Assembly (NCBI GenBank): GCA_017456005.1
Contig: JAFTLJ010000026.1
Location: 1-36,745 of the forward strand
Direction of reading: 5' to 3'
DNA length: 36,745 nt
Source: Clostridia bacterium
GTDB lineage: Bacteria > Bacillota > Clostridia > Oscillospirales > CAG-272
Made by a program: the position numbers and the translations under genes. This document shows positions 8,692 to 16,271 of this stretch, in pieces. Within the stretch, counting starts at the first letter, position 1. Every line of letters begins with the position of its first letter. The notes under the pieces are model-generated. The model had not been told where the DNA came from. It worked only from the letters and a program-made list of their open reading frames with translations, and ran no database searches.

Positions 8692-8724
8692 CTTCTTCAT
8701 TATTTTTCCTCTTCATTATTTTTC
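8692..8724. repeat. Tandem 16-bp duplication at 3' end of tlpA-like gene
   Basis: CTTCATTATTTTTCC occurs twice in direct succession, at about 8694 and 8710, covering the stop codon of the minus-strand gene. The remainder of 8603-8693 is AT-rich with nothing I can name. Confidence 0.6.
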
Positions 8725-9522
8725 CGTTATCATGCCTATACCTTTTTCGAGCGTTTCGTAATCCAGCATACCCACGCCGCGTGCAATCAAATTGCCTTCT
8801 TTATCGATAAAGTACGTTGTGGGGAAGCCGGTTATACCGTATGTGTTCACGGCATCGCTGTTTACATCGAAGAACACATCGAAATCGTAGCCGTTCTGTT
8901 CAACGTATTTTTTTGCGCTTGCTACGGTTTCTCTTTCGCCGTCTGTGGCGTTTACCATGAGGAATTGAACATTCGGGTAGTTTGCATAGGCCTTATTAAA
9001 ATCTGCCATTTCCGCCTTGCAATAGTAGCACCAGGTAGCCCAGAAATTCAGCACTATCGGCTTGCCGGCGAAATCGGAAAGGTTAACTTCGTTGCCGTTA
9101 TTATCGAGCACAGTGAAATCGGGGGCGTTGAAAGGCTTTGTTTGCGGCTTTGGTGCAGTAGTAGTTGTAGCCGTAGTTGTAGATGTGGTTGCAGTAGTTT
9201 TAACTGTCGTGGCTGTGGTTGTGGCAATTGTATTTGTCGTGCTTGTTGAGGCGGTCGATATGGTTGTTCTATCCGTTACGGAAGTTTTTTGCGCTTCGGT
9301 AGTTGTAAGGGACGTGCTTGCAGAGCTTTCTGCTGTGGCAGAACTGCTTGAAGTAATATGTGCGACCGTCGTAGTTTTTTTACCCAAAGGCTTTACCGTT
9401 ATATTGGTTTCGAGGTTTGGAACAGCATAATCTTTGCTGAGGTTGTTGTAGAGTACAGATGCGCCTGCTATAGTGCCCACGAGCAAAACGGGAATTACGA
9501 GCCATTTTATTATTTTATTCAT
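8716..9522 (-). CDS. Membrane-anchored TlpA/ResA-like thiol-disulfide redoxin with Ser/Thr stalk
   Basis: 268 residues. One N-terminal membrane helix (about 5-25) with no lipobox, then a Ser/Thr/Ala stalk (about 50-125) that is almost pure TTT/STS, then a thioredoxin fold (about 130-268) with active site WATWCYYC (C165, C168) and a cis-Pro loop in GITGFPTTYF. It reduces disulfides outside the membrane and is normally re-reduced by CcdA, which is encoded just upstream (10-bp gap; its AGGAGG overlaps the ccdA stop). The long stalk suggests the domain is held away from the membrane through the wall. No cytochrome c genes are nearby, so the target is unknown. Confidence 0.9.
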   Translation of the reverse strand: MNKIIKWLVIPVLLVGTIAGASVLYNNLSKDYAVPNLETNITVKPLGKKTTTVAHITSSSSATAESSASTSLTTTEAQKTSVTDRTTISTASTSTTNTIATTTATTVKTTATTSTTTATTTTAPKPQTKPFNAPDFTVLDNNGNEVNLSDFAGKPIVLNFWATWCYYCKAEMADFNKAYANYPNVQFLMVNATDGERETVASAKKYVEQNGYDFDVFFDVNSDAVNTYGITGFPTTYFIDKEGNLIARGVGMLDYETLEKGIGMITEK

Positions 9523-9532
9523 AAATTTCCTC

Positions 9533-10198
9533 CTAAGACATCATTGCCAGAAATTTTCCGAAAAGACCTGTTGCCATAAGAACACCTATGAGAACAAGGA
9601 ATATTCCGCTTATGATATTTATAACGTTGTAATGTTTTTTTATAAAATTGAATGTGTTTTTGAATTTATCTATCAAAATTGCGCTTATAAAAAACGGGAT
9701 CCCAAGCCCTGCGGAGTAGGAGAGAAGCATAAGAACGCCCTCCAGCGTGTTGCCTCCGCTTGCCGCCATCATAAGTGCGGAACCGAGGAATGCGCCCACA
9801 CATGGTGTCCAACCTATAGAGAATATCACGCCGAACAAAAGGGAAGAGAAGAAGCCGAGCGATTGCTTTCTTGCCATGCGGCTGCCCTTGAAAATATTTA
9901 ATTTGAATATTCCGAGGAAGTTGAGCCCGAAGAATATAACTATAGCGCCTGTTACTATGTTGACGATCGTTCCGTATTTGCCAAGCAATTCTCCGAAAAA
10001 GCCTGCCAGCGCACCGAGCAAAACGAAAACTGTTGTGAACCCGAGAATGAACCCGAGAACGTTTTTTATAACCTTTTTGCTGTCTTTTTCTTCTGCAGAG
10101 CCGCCTGCAAAATAGGAAACGTAGATTGGCAGCATCGGTAAAAGACAAGGGGAAATGAAAGTTATTATACCTTCAAGAAAAGAAATTAAATATTGCAT
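9533..10198 (-). CDS. ccdA: CcdA-family transmembrane thiol-electron carrier
   Basis: 221 residues from the ATG at 10198, preceded by GGCAGGAGG; the longer frame to 10294 would start upstream of the promoter. Six hydrophobic helices are visible. The two membrane cysteines lie in ISPCLLPMLPIYVSYF (C18) and GWTPCVGAF (C133), as in CcdA, which passes electrons from cytoplasmic thioredoxin to extracytoplasmic redoxins. It forms an operon with the TlpA-like gene downstream. The upstream region carries a CRP-like box at 10269-10283. Confidence 0.93.
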   Translation of the reverse strand: MQYLISFLEGIITFISPCLLPMLPIYVSYFAGGSAEEKDSKKVIKNVLGFILGFTTVFVLLGALAGFFGELLGKYGTIVNIVTGAIVIFFGLNFLGIFKLNIFKGSRMARKQSLGFFSSLLFGVIFSIGWTPCVGAFLGSALMMAASGGNTLEGVLMLLSYSAGLGIPFFISAILIDKFKNTFNFIKKHYNVINIISGIFLVLIGVLMATGLFGKFLAMMS

Positions 10199-10241
10199 AT
10201 ATAAACCTCCTGCCGAGAAAATTATTGTTTTTTGTAATTCT

Positions 10242-10283
10242 ATTATAATATAAAACCCATAGGTTTTCTGTGATTTGGTCACA
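10242..10283 (-). promoter_or_regulatory. ccdA promoter with Crp/Fnr-type box
   Basis: Minus-strand TATAAT at 10247-10242; a TGTGA-N5-TCACA dyad at 10269-10283 replaces a recognisable -35. Twenty-one bp separate box and -10, placing the box centre near -40, the usual site for class II activation by Crp/Fnr proteins. The same geometry occurs upstream of trxA. Confidence 0.75.
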
Positions 10284-10318
10284 AAAAAATCCACGATTTT
10301 TTAATCGTGGATTTTCAG
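10283..10318 (-). terminator. Terminator of trxB
   Basis: 13-bp arms 10286-10298 and 10303-10315 with a 4-nt loop; the minus strand then reads a run of T. It abuts the Crp-type box of ccdA, leaving no spare sequence between the two units. Confidence 0.85.
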
Positions 10319-10325
10319 ACATGAA

Positions 10326-11243
10326 TTATATGTTCAGGAATTCTTCCGCGTAGTGAACGGCTACTGCGCCGTCTGCCACGGCGGTTACTATCTGGCGGAG
10401 CGCCTTTGTGCGAACGTCGCCTACGGCATATACGCCCTCTGCGCTTGTTTTTGTGCTTTCGTCGGCTATTATATAGCCGTTTTCATCGAGCTCAATTGCG
10501 CCTTTCAAGAAGTCTGTGGCGGGTTTTCTACCTATGCTTACAAACACGCCGTCGCAGGAAAGCTCGCTTATTTCGCCTGTTACTTTGTTCTTTATTTTTA
10601 CGCCCGTGACTCTTTTATCTGCCACAAATTCTTCTATGGAGCTGTTCCAAAGAAATTCCACGTTTTCTGCTTTCATAAGCGGTTCGTGATATATTTTTGT
10701 TGCACGAAGTGTGTCCCTGCGGTGTACGAGATATACTTTTTTTGCAAGGCGGGAAAGGTACAGCGCGTCTGCCGCAGCAGAGTTTCCGCCGCCTACGACA
10801 ACAACAGTTTTGTCTTTATAAAATCTGCCGTCGCAGTGCGCGCAGTAGTGTACGCCCCTGCCGATCAGCGCCTGCTCGTTTGCAACGCCGAGCTCGCGTG
10901 GGTTTGCGCCCGTTGCTATAACCACGGTTTTTGCCTCGAAAACCTTGGAATATGTGTGAACTTTTTTCGTTTTTTCGGAAAGATCTACGTGAGTAACGTC
11001 TTCGTATTCTGTTTTGGCGCCAAAGCGCTCTGCGCCCTGCTGCATCTTCATGCCGAGAGTAAAGCCGTCTACGCCTTCTTCAAATCCGGGGTAATTATCT
11101 ATATCCCCCGTGAGCGCCATTTGGCCGCCCGCCGACATTCGCTCCAGCACAACTGTGTCGAGCCCTGCACGCGCCGCGTACAATGCGGCTGTATACCCCG
11201 CGGGGCCGCCGCCTATTATTATCATATCGTATATATGTTCCAT
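10326..11243 (-). CDS. trxB: NADPH-thioredoxin reductase
   Basis: 305 residues, standard for low-molecular-weight TrxB. FAD-binding GGGPAG (11-16), redox-active CAHCDG (C134, C137), NADPH-binding GGGNSAAADA (151-160) and HRRDTLRAT, then the C-terminal FAD motif VYAVGDVRT. The retained HRRxxxR argues for NADPH rather than a ferredoxin-linked FFTR type. The CAHC centre differs from the CATC of E. coli. It supplies reduced thioredoxin for trxA and, through CcdA, for the extracytoplasmic redoxin. Transcribed divergently from the Crp/Fnr gene. Confidence 0.95.
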   Translation of the reverse strand: MEHIYDMIIIGGGPAGYTAALYAARAGLDTVVLERMSAGGQMALTGDIDNYPGFEEGVDGFTLGMKMQQGAERFGAKTEYEDVTHVDLSEKTKKVHTYSKVFEAKTVVIATGANPRELGVANEQALIGRGVHYCAHCDGRFYKDKTVVVVGGGNSAAADALYLSRLAKKVYLVHRRDTLRATKIYHEPLMKAENVEFLWNSSIEEFVADKRVTGVKIKNKVTGEISELSCDGVFVSIGRKPATDFLKGAIELDENGYIIADESTKTSAEGVYAVGDVRTKALRQIVTAVADGAVAVHYAEEFLNI

Positions 11244-11263
11244 GCTTGACCTCCTTTTTTTCT

Positions 11264-11292
11264 ATTATAACCCCCAATCACAGGTTTGTCAA
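11264..11292 (-). promoter_or_regulatory. Perfect promoter of trxB
   Basis: Minus-strand TTGACA (11292-11287), 17-bp spacer, TATAAT (11269-11264). The spacer contains a lone TGTGATT half-site on the same strand. Confidence 0.85.
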
Positions 11293-11305
11293 TTCGATAT
11301 TTTTC

Positions 11306-11322
11306 AACGCAAAATATGCGTT
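11306..11322. promoter_or_regulatory. 17-bp palindrome between trxB and the Crp/Fnr gene
   Basis: AACGCA-N5-TGCGTT, perfect 6-bp arms, next to the -35 of the regulator gene and upstream of the trxB promoter. The N5 spacing equals that of the TGTGA-N5-TCACA boxes but the arms differ. Candidate operator; binding protein unknown. Confidence 0.4.
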
Positions 11323-11323
11323 A

Positions 11324-11352
11324 TTGACATACTTTCGGGGGTGTGCTATAAT
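11324..11352 (+). promoter_or_regulatory. Perfect promoter of the Crp/Fnr regulator gene
   Basis: TTGACA at 11324-11329, 17-bp spacer, TATAAT at 11347-11352. Confidence 0.85.
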
Positions 11353-11396
11353 TTTTATATACAAATGCCACATCATATTTGAAAGGAGAGCTTCAA

Positions 11397-12062
11397 ATGT
11401 TTGAAGATGTATATAAAGAAATGCTTCCTTTTTGGAATGAAATAACCGAAAAGGAAAGGAATTTTATTTGCGAGCATTCGCTGGCGACTACTTACCTGAA
11501 GGGGACTACCGTCCACGACAGCACAGAGTGCTCGGGAGTTTTTTTCGTTCGTTCCGGTTGCTTGCGCGTTTATATTATGTCCGAGGACGGCAAGGAAATA
11601 ACACTTTATCGCTTGCATAAGGGCGGTATGTGCATGCTTTCCGCCTCCTGCGTTTTGCAGGCCATAACCTTCGACGTTTTTGTGGATGCAGAGGAAAACA
11701 GCGAATGCTATATTATAAGCGGACCAGCGTTTGCGACTGTTTCGGAAAATAACCCAAACGTTAAAATATTTGCACTGGAAACCGCCGTAAGCCGCTTTTC
11801 CGACGTTATGTGGGTAATGCAACAGATATTGTTTATGGGCATGGACAGGCGCCTTGCGATTTTTCTGCTTGACGAAGCTTCCAAAACAGGTACGGACACA
11901 ATAAAATTAACTCACGAGCAGATAGCCAAATATATGGGTTCTGCCCGTGAGGTGGTTACGCGAATGCTGAAATATTTTGCCGGGGAGGGGATGATATCAG
12001 CCTCCCGTACAGAGGGAATAAGGTTGCTCGATAAAAAGCGTCTACGCACCTTAGCCTTCTAA
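11397..12062 (+). CDS. Crp/Fnr-family transcription regulator
   Basis: 221 residues from the ATG at 11397 with GAAAGGAG upstream. A cyclic-nucleotide-binding-type beta barrel (about 15-115) is followed by a dimer helix and a winged helix (about 150-221). The recognition helix has SAREVVTRM (182-190): R184, E185 and R189 line up with the R-E-x3-R triad by which E. coli CRP reads TGTGA. Six Cys lie at 25, 45, 55, 79, 85 and 104, with the pair in CMLSASC (79, 85) most suggestive of redox or Fe-S sensing; no FNR-like N-terminal Cys cluster is present. Lies between trxB and trxA, so control of the thiol system is likely. The last 12 bp overlap the end of the convergent trxA. Confidence 0.92.
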   Translation: MFEDVYKEMLPFWNEITEKERNFICEHSLATTYLKGTTVHDSTECSGVFFVRSGCLRVYIMSEDGKEITLYRLHKGGMCMLSASCVLQAITFDVFVDAEENSECYIISGPAFATVSENNPNVKIFALETAVSRFSDVMWVMQQILFMGMDRRLAIFLLDEASKTGTDTIKLTHEQIAKYMGSAREVVTRMLKYFAGEGMISASRTEGIRLLDKKRLRTLAF

Positions 12063-12359
12063 CATAGCGAGTATTTGCGCCTTGGGGCGTGCACCCGTTG
12101 CCTGGTTTACTATTTCGCCGTTTTTCATAACCACGAGCGTGGGAATGCTGAATACGCCGAATTCGCCTGCGAGGTCGGGCTCTTCGTCAACGTTGATCTT
12201 TCCTACGATGATGTCTCTGCGTTCCTCTGCTATTTCGTCTACAATGGGGGAAACCATACGGCAGGGGCCGCACCAATCTGCGTAAAAATCTAAAAGTACG
12301 GGTTTATCGCTGTTTTTTATTTCTTCAAAATTTGCATAATTTATTTTCTTTACTGACAT
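12051..12359 (-). CDS. trxA: Thioredoxin
   Basis: 102 residues with DFYADWCGPC (C30, C33) and cis-Pro73 in SIPTLVV: a complete cytoplasmic thioredoxin. It is reduced by TrxB and gives electrons to reductases, peroxiredoxins and CcdA. AAAGGAG lies 8 bp upstream of the ATG. Its 3' end overlaps the convergent Crp/Fnr gene. The upstream region carries the second Crp-type box. Confidence 0.96.
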   Translation of the reverse strand: MSVKKINYANFEEIKNSDKPVLLDFYADWCGPCRMVSPIVDEIAEERRDIIVGKINVDEEPDLAGEFGVFSIPTLVVMKNGEIVNQATGARPKAQILAMLEG

Positions 12360-12398
12360 ATTATTATTCTCCTTTGTTTTGTTTTGTTTTGTGTCTTT

Positions 12399-12440
12399 AT
12401 TCTAACATATTTTATATCGTTTTACTGTGATTTAGTCACA
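12399..12440 (-). promoter_or_regulatory. trxA promoter with Crp/Fnr-type box
   Basis: Minus-strand -10 TAGAAT at 12404-12399; TGTGA-N5-TCACA at 12426-12440 with 21 bp between, exactly as at ccdA. The two 15-bp boxes differ at one base only (TTTGG against TTTAG). Confidence 0.75.
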
Positions 12441-12466
12441 ATTATTGGGAAATATATCGATTTTTT

Positions 12467-12561
12467 TTGAAAAAGAGAAAATTTTGCGTATAAGGCGTTG
12501 CGTTCCGATTTAAATATACACTTCTTTGTGCTAAAAACCCTTTAAGAAGTGTATATTTTTT
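12467..12561 (+). ncRNA. Possible short hairpin transcript
   Basis: TTGAAA at 12467-12472, 16-bp spacer, TATAAG at 12489-12494, then a perfect 14-bp hairpin (12513-12526 with 12544-12557, 17-nt loop) followed by TTTTT. No gene precedes this terminator on the plus strand, so a transcript of about 60 nt is conceivable. Otherwise 12441-12740 holds nothing I recognise. Confidence 0.25.
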
Positions 12562-12740
12562 TCCTGTTTCTGCCCAATAATCAATGGTTCTGCTTGCGTG
12601 AAAGTCTAGCAGAGAGCATACGTGTTTTTTTATTTTGAAAAGCAGATAAAAACTTTTTGGGCAAAAGAAACAATTAGGGCAACTTTTTTTGAATTTTGTT
12701 ACAAAAAAGACAAATCAGAAACGAAAAATGGTCAGGTTGA

Positions 12741-12769
12741 TTGACACAAATGTCTTTTTGTGTTATGAT
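12741..12769 (+). promoter_or_regulatory. Promoter of the 12839 lipoprotein gene
   Basis: TTGACA at 12741-12746, 17-bp spacer, TATGAT at 12764-12769. Confidence 0.75.
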
Positions 12770-12838
12770 TATATCAACATAAATAATGCTTTATATTCAG
12801 TTTGATTTGTGCAAACTGTATATTATTTGGAGGGTGAA

Positions 12839-13753
12839 ATGAAAAAAGCAGTGGCTTTGCTACTTATTGCGGCAATGTCTGCTATGCTGTTCGCCTGCGG
12901 AGCTGCGGAGCCTGCTGTTACCATACCTACAACGGCGGGAACTATTGCAACTACCGAAAAACCCGTACTTCCGGCAGACCCTATTGAACCTTATGCGGAT
13001 ATTGATTTTGAAAAAAGCACCGTTTCGGAGAAAAACGGGGTTATTTCTCTTGAAATAAAAACAAACGGAGAGGCTGATGCCGCCACCGTAAAAGAAGTGC
13101 CCCTCACTTTTGGGAAAAACACGAAAACCCTTTCTGCGCTTCGTATAGAAAATACGGGAACTTGGGTGAAGGGCGTTTTCGGTGAATTTGAAAACAGCGC
13201 CGATTTCGATGCTTTTGTGGCGGAAGCGGGAGGTATTTCCATAGAGGTATTTTACCTTGACAATTCTACCACGGGGCTTACGCGCGGCATAGTTTGCGCT
13301 ACGGAATCCATAGGCGGCGACGGAAAGCGTTCGGGCTTCGGCATAGCCGAGACCGCGGGCGGAGAGCCATATTTTGTAACGGGACATCCTGTCGAAAACG
13401 TGTACTCAACGGTCACGGCAAACAAAGCATCCGAAACAGAGCCGGTGCATGTTCTGGCGGTCTACAATGCGGAGACCGTGAGAAATTCCATATATATAAA
13501 CGGAGCGCTCGTTTCTTCAGACCGTGCGGCAGGCGCGTTTGCTGCGGCAGACAAAACGGAAGCATACGAAGGCTTCAATATGGGCAACGTATTCTATATA
13601 GGTGCAGACCCTTCCGCGCTGAATGAAAAACCGGAAAAATGCGATTTTCCATCTAACGACCTTACTGTTTTAGACGTAAAATTTTATAACAGAGCGCTTT
13701 CTGCCGAAGAAGCGGTAGCGGTCTATAACACGGCAACGGAAATTTTTAAATAA
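12839..13753 (+). CDS. Lipoprotein with concanavalin-like (LamG-type) domain
   Basis: 304 residues from the ATG at 12839 (GGAGGGTG upstream). Signal peptide with lipobox LFAC (Cys20), a Thr/Pro-rich spacer (24-50), then one domain of about 230 residues starting YADIDF and ending VLDVKFYNRALSAEEAVAVY. The pattern VHVLAVYN...SIYINGALV and the closing ...DVKFYNRALS...E are typical of LamG/concanavalin-like jelly rolls, which often bind or precede carbohydrates. The same domain is found in the next plus-strand gene and in the minus-strand gene at 16763. No enzyme domain; probably a surface-exposed binding protein. Confidence 0.85.
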   Translation: MKKAVALLLIAAMSAMLFACGAAEPAVTIPTTAGTIATTEKPVLPADPIEPYADIDFEKSTVSEKNGVISLEIKTNGEADAATVKEVPLTFGKNTKTLSALRIENTGTWVKGVFGEFENSADFDAFVAEAGGISIEVFYLDNSTTGLTRGIVCATESIGGDGKRSGFGIAETAGGEPYFVTGHPVENVYSTVTANKASETEPVHVLAVYNAETVRNSIYINGALVSSDRAAGAFAAADKTEAYEGFNMGNVFYIGADPSALNEKPEKCDFPSNDLTVLDVKFYNRALSAEEAVAVYNTATEIFK

Positions 13754-13765
13754 CAACGAATTTTT

Positions 13766-13790
13766 AAGAAACTTCAGAAGTTTCTTTTAA
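13766..13790 (+). terminator. Weak terminator or attenuator between lipoprotein genes
   Basis: AAGAAACTT and AAGTTTCTT (13766-13774, 13778-13786) form a 9-bp stem with a 3-nt loop followed by TT. No separate promoter for the next gene is obvious, so read-through is likely. Confidence 0.5.
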
Positions 13791-13817
13791 AGAATATAAA
13801 TCAAGGAGAATTTTATA

Positions 13818-16055
13818 ATGAAAAAGGTGATATCACTTATGCTTGCAGTAACAATGATGCTCGGCATTTGCGCTTGCGGCGGCAATAAACCCGCAGCTAC
13901 AACTGCCCCCACACAAGACCCCACACAGAGCACGAGCGGCACGACAGGTACGACGGGCACAACACAGCCCTCCTTCCTCGTTCCTTCCTCCAAAGGCTTC
14001 GATGATAAAAACATTGTGCTTCAGTTTGCGTCCGTTTCCGACGTTCACGTTGCACGTAATGCGGCAGCGCAGGGAAGAGTACAGTCTGCGTTTGAACAGC
14101 TTAAAGAAGCGGCTCTTCTTTATACGGAAAAAGGGCTCGATGCAGTAATCGTATCCGGCGACCTTACAGACGACTATGGCAACAATCAGGATACAAAAGC
14201 GGCTGAAATAAAGAAGCTTAAAACAGCTTATGAAAACGTTTTCGATCCCAGCAAGGTTCCGATGGTATACGGACTTGGCAACCACGACCACGACTTTGAA
14301 AGAAACGGCGGCGCAGGCTCTGATCTTGCTACGTTTATCGAAGTTATGGGCAATAAAGCGGCTTATACACAGTATGACGTTGCGTGCAGCGATTCTGCTC
14401 ACGGCAGCCGCCACGCAGTTATCGGCAACTACCACTTCCTTTTCGTAGAGCCTATCACATACGGTTGCACCGGCGCTGACGATACAGGTGCAAAATACTA
14501 TGCAGAAACAAAAACATGGCTCGACAATACTCTTAAAGAAATCACAGAATCTGCACCCAACCAGTACGTTTTCGTTTCCACACACGCAATGATCTACGGT
14601 ACAGTATACGGTTCCGACCTCCTTACAAGCGGTATCTATTGGTATACAAAAGACCTCACATCCATTCTCGATAAATATCCTCAGGTTGTAACATTCGGCG
14701 GCCATCTCCACTTCCCCCTTGCCGATGAACGCTCTATCATGCAGACAAACTTCACAGCTCTCGGCTGCGGTTCCGTTCAGTACATGGCTATTGAACAGGG
14801 CAACTACTATGGTATGGCTAACCCCGGCGCTACAACCATGCCCGATAACGGCTCCGTTTCCTCCGGTTACCTCGTTCAGGTAGACGGCAACGGCAACGTA
14901 AGATTTATCCGTATGGACTTCCAGAACAAAACTACAATTAAAGATCCTTTCGTTATCGAAACACCCAAAGCAGATAAATCCCACCTCACAAAATACGGCA
15001 AGGACCGCGGCGACGATGCGAAAAACAGCGCTCCCGTTCTTTCTGCAAATGCTGTAAGCGTAAAAGATAACGCGCACACAGACGATGACGTTCTTTCCGT
15101 TACGGTTAACTTTACAGCAGGTACAGACGACGACCTTATCCACCACTACGTTCTTCAGGTTCTTGAGGGCGGCGCTGTTAAGGAAAGCTACAATATTCTT
15201 TCCGACTTCTACCGTCACGGCAAGGTTTCCGATATGAAGAAGGAATATTCCATCGACCTCGTTGAAACGTACTCTCGCGGTGCAAAATATCAGATAGCTC
15301 TCGTAGCATACGATTCTTGGGGCAAGGAAAGCAACAAGGTTGTTTACGCATACGAACCCAAGCTCGACGTAAGCAAGGTAACGTTCCCCGATGTATATGC
15401 TGATATCGATTTTGCAAACGGTACCGCTACGGATACGAAGGGCAAGATAAATATTGAACTTGTAGGCGGTGCTTCTGTAGGTTCCGGCTCCTTCACCATG
15501 GGCGGAAAGACATTTACTGCAAATGCGCTCAATATCACGGCTGAAGGTCAGTATGCAAAGCTTAAATTCGCAGGCTTCGACGGCGATATGGATTCCTTCC
15601 TCAAAAAGAGCTTTACAGTAGAGCTTATCTATGTTAACCGCACAAAAACAGGCACACAGGGTATCTTCTCCGGTATAGAGGAAAAAGGCTTCGGCGTGCT
15701 TGAAACAGAGGGCGTCCCCACATTCAAGGCTTGCATTGTAAAAACAGTAAAAGAAACAGCCGCTAAATCTGCAACATCTGCAGATGAGCTCGTTCATGTT
15801 CTTGCAACTTACTCTCCTCAGTCTGCTCTCTTTGCTATCTATGTAAACGGTGAACAGTACAGAGTTGATGCTTCCGGTAACCCCAAAGGCCAGGGCGATG
15901 TGTTTGCTCTCGGTGCTAACATTAAAAAGGACGGTACGGCAGACAGCTTCGCAAGCAACCTTTCCATTGTAGACGTTAAATTCTACAATGCGAAATTCAG
16001 CCAGGCTCAGGCTCTTGTAAGATACCAGAACGTTCTTACGGAATACACAAAATAA
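13818..16055 (+). CDS. Metallophosphoesterase lipoprotein with C-terminal concanavalin-like domain
   Basis: 745 residues; CAAGGAG upstream of the ATG. Lipobox ICAC (Cys20) and a Thr-rich spacer to about 55. Calcineurin-like phosphoesterase domain (about 65-380) with D75-V-H77, GD (114-115), GNHD (154-157), STHAM and GGHLH, i.e. the full two-metal site. Then an Fn3-like segment (about 400-515), and a C-terminal domain (about 520-745, YADIDFANG to VDVKFYNAKFSQAQA) matching the domain in the gene before it. It probably hydrolyses an extracytoplasmic phosphoester while the lectin-like domain anchors it to a ligand. The gene prefers C-ending codons (TTCC, CTC) more than its neighbours, which may reflect high expression. 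Confidence 0.9.
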   Translation: MKKVISLMLAVTMMLGICACGGNKPAATTAPTQDPTQSTSGTTGTTGTTQPSFLVPSSKGFDDKNIVLQFASVSDVHVARNAAAQGRVQSAFEQLKEAALLYTEKGLDAVIVSGDLTDDYGNNQDTKAAEIKKLKTAYENVFDPSKVPMVYGLGNHDHDFERNGGAGSDLATFIEVMGNKAAYTQYDVACSDSAHGSRHAVIGNYHFLFVEPITYGCTGADDTGAKYYAETKTWLDNTLKEITESAPNQYVFVSTHAMIYGTVYGSDLLTSGIYWYTKDLTSILDKYPQVVTFGGHLHFPLADERSIMQTNFTALGCGSVQYMAIEQGNYYGMANPGATTMPDNGSVSSGYLVQVDGNGNVRFIRMDFQNKTTIKDPFVIETPKADKSHLTKYGKDRGDDAKNSAPVLSANAVSVKDNAHTDDDVLSVTVNFTAGTDDDLIHHYVLQVLEGGAVKESYNILSDFYRHGKVSDMKKEYSIDLVETYSRGAKYQIALVAYDSWGKESNKVVYAYEPKLDVSKVTFPDVYADIDFANGTATDTKGKINIELVGGASVGSGSFTMGGKTFTANALNITAEGQYAKLKFAGFDGDMDSFLKKSFTVELIYVNRTKTGTQGIFSGIEEKGFGVLETEGVPTFKACIVKTVKETAAKSATSADELVHVLATYSPQSALFAIYVNGEQYRVDASGNPKGQGDVFALGANIKKDGTADSFASNLSIVDVKFYNAKFSQAQALVRYQNVLTEYTK

Positions 16056-16067
16056 AATATAGCAAAA

Positions 16068-16099
16068 ATAAAACCCGAACTTTCCGTTCGGGTTTTTAT
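16068..16099. terminator. Bidirectional terminator
   Basis: AAAACCCGAAC and GTTCGGGTTTTT around TTTCC, 13 bp after the phosphoesterase stop; T-rich on both strands. Confidence 0.9.
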
Positions 16100-16112
16100 T
16101 TTTATAACACAG

Positions 16113-16216
16113 GCAATTGCGCGCAAATCGTGCGCAATTGCTTGTTCAAAAAAAGTTTTCCTTATGCAAAAATGACCGATTTTCGGGCATTTTATAGTTG
16201 CCTAAGGCAACTTTTT
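16113..16216. repeat. Two small inverted repeats in the intergenic region
   Basis: GCAATTGCGC/GCGCAATTGC at 16113-16122 and 16132-16141, and AGTTGCC/GGCAACT at 16196-16202 and 16206-16212 followed by TTTTT on plus. Role unclear; the second could be a plus-strand terminator without a gene in front of it. Confidence 0.5.
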
Positions 16217-16271
16217 ATATCGCTTGAAATAAAGCGCTCTGCGGCGATGCTGTGCAAGAACGCACATTTAC

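Noticed and set aside
10199-10294. Longer N terminus for CcdA
   Set aside because: It would cover the Crp-type box, the -10 and the start region; the ATG at 10198 has a strong GGCAGGAGG.
13833-15797. 654-residue minus-strand frame opposite the metallophosphoesterase gene
   Set aside because: The plus strand encodes a full enzyme with catalytic motifs; the antisense product is Cys/Phe/Val-rich with no domain.
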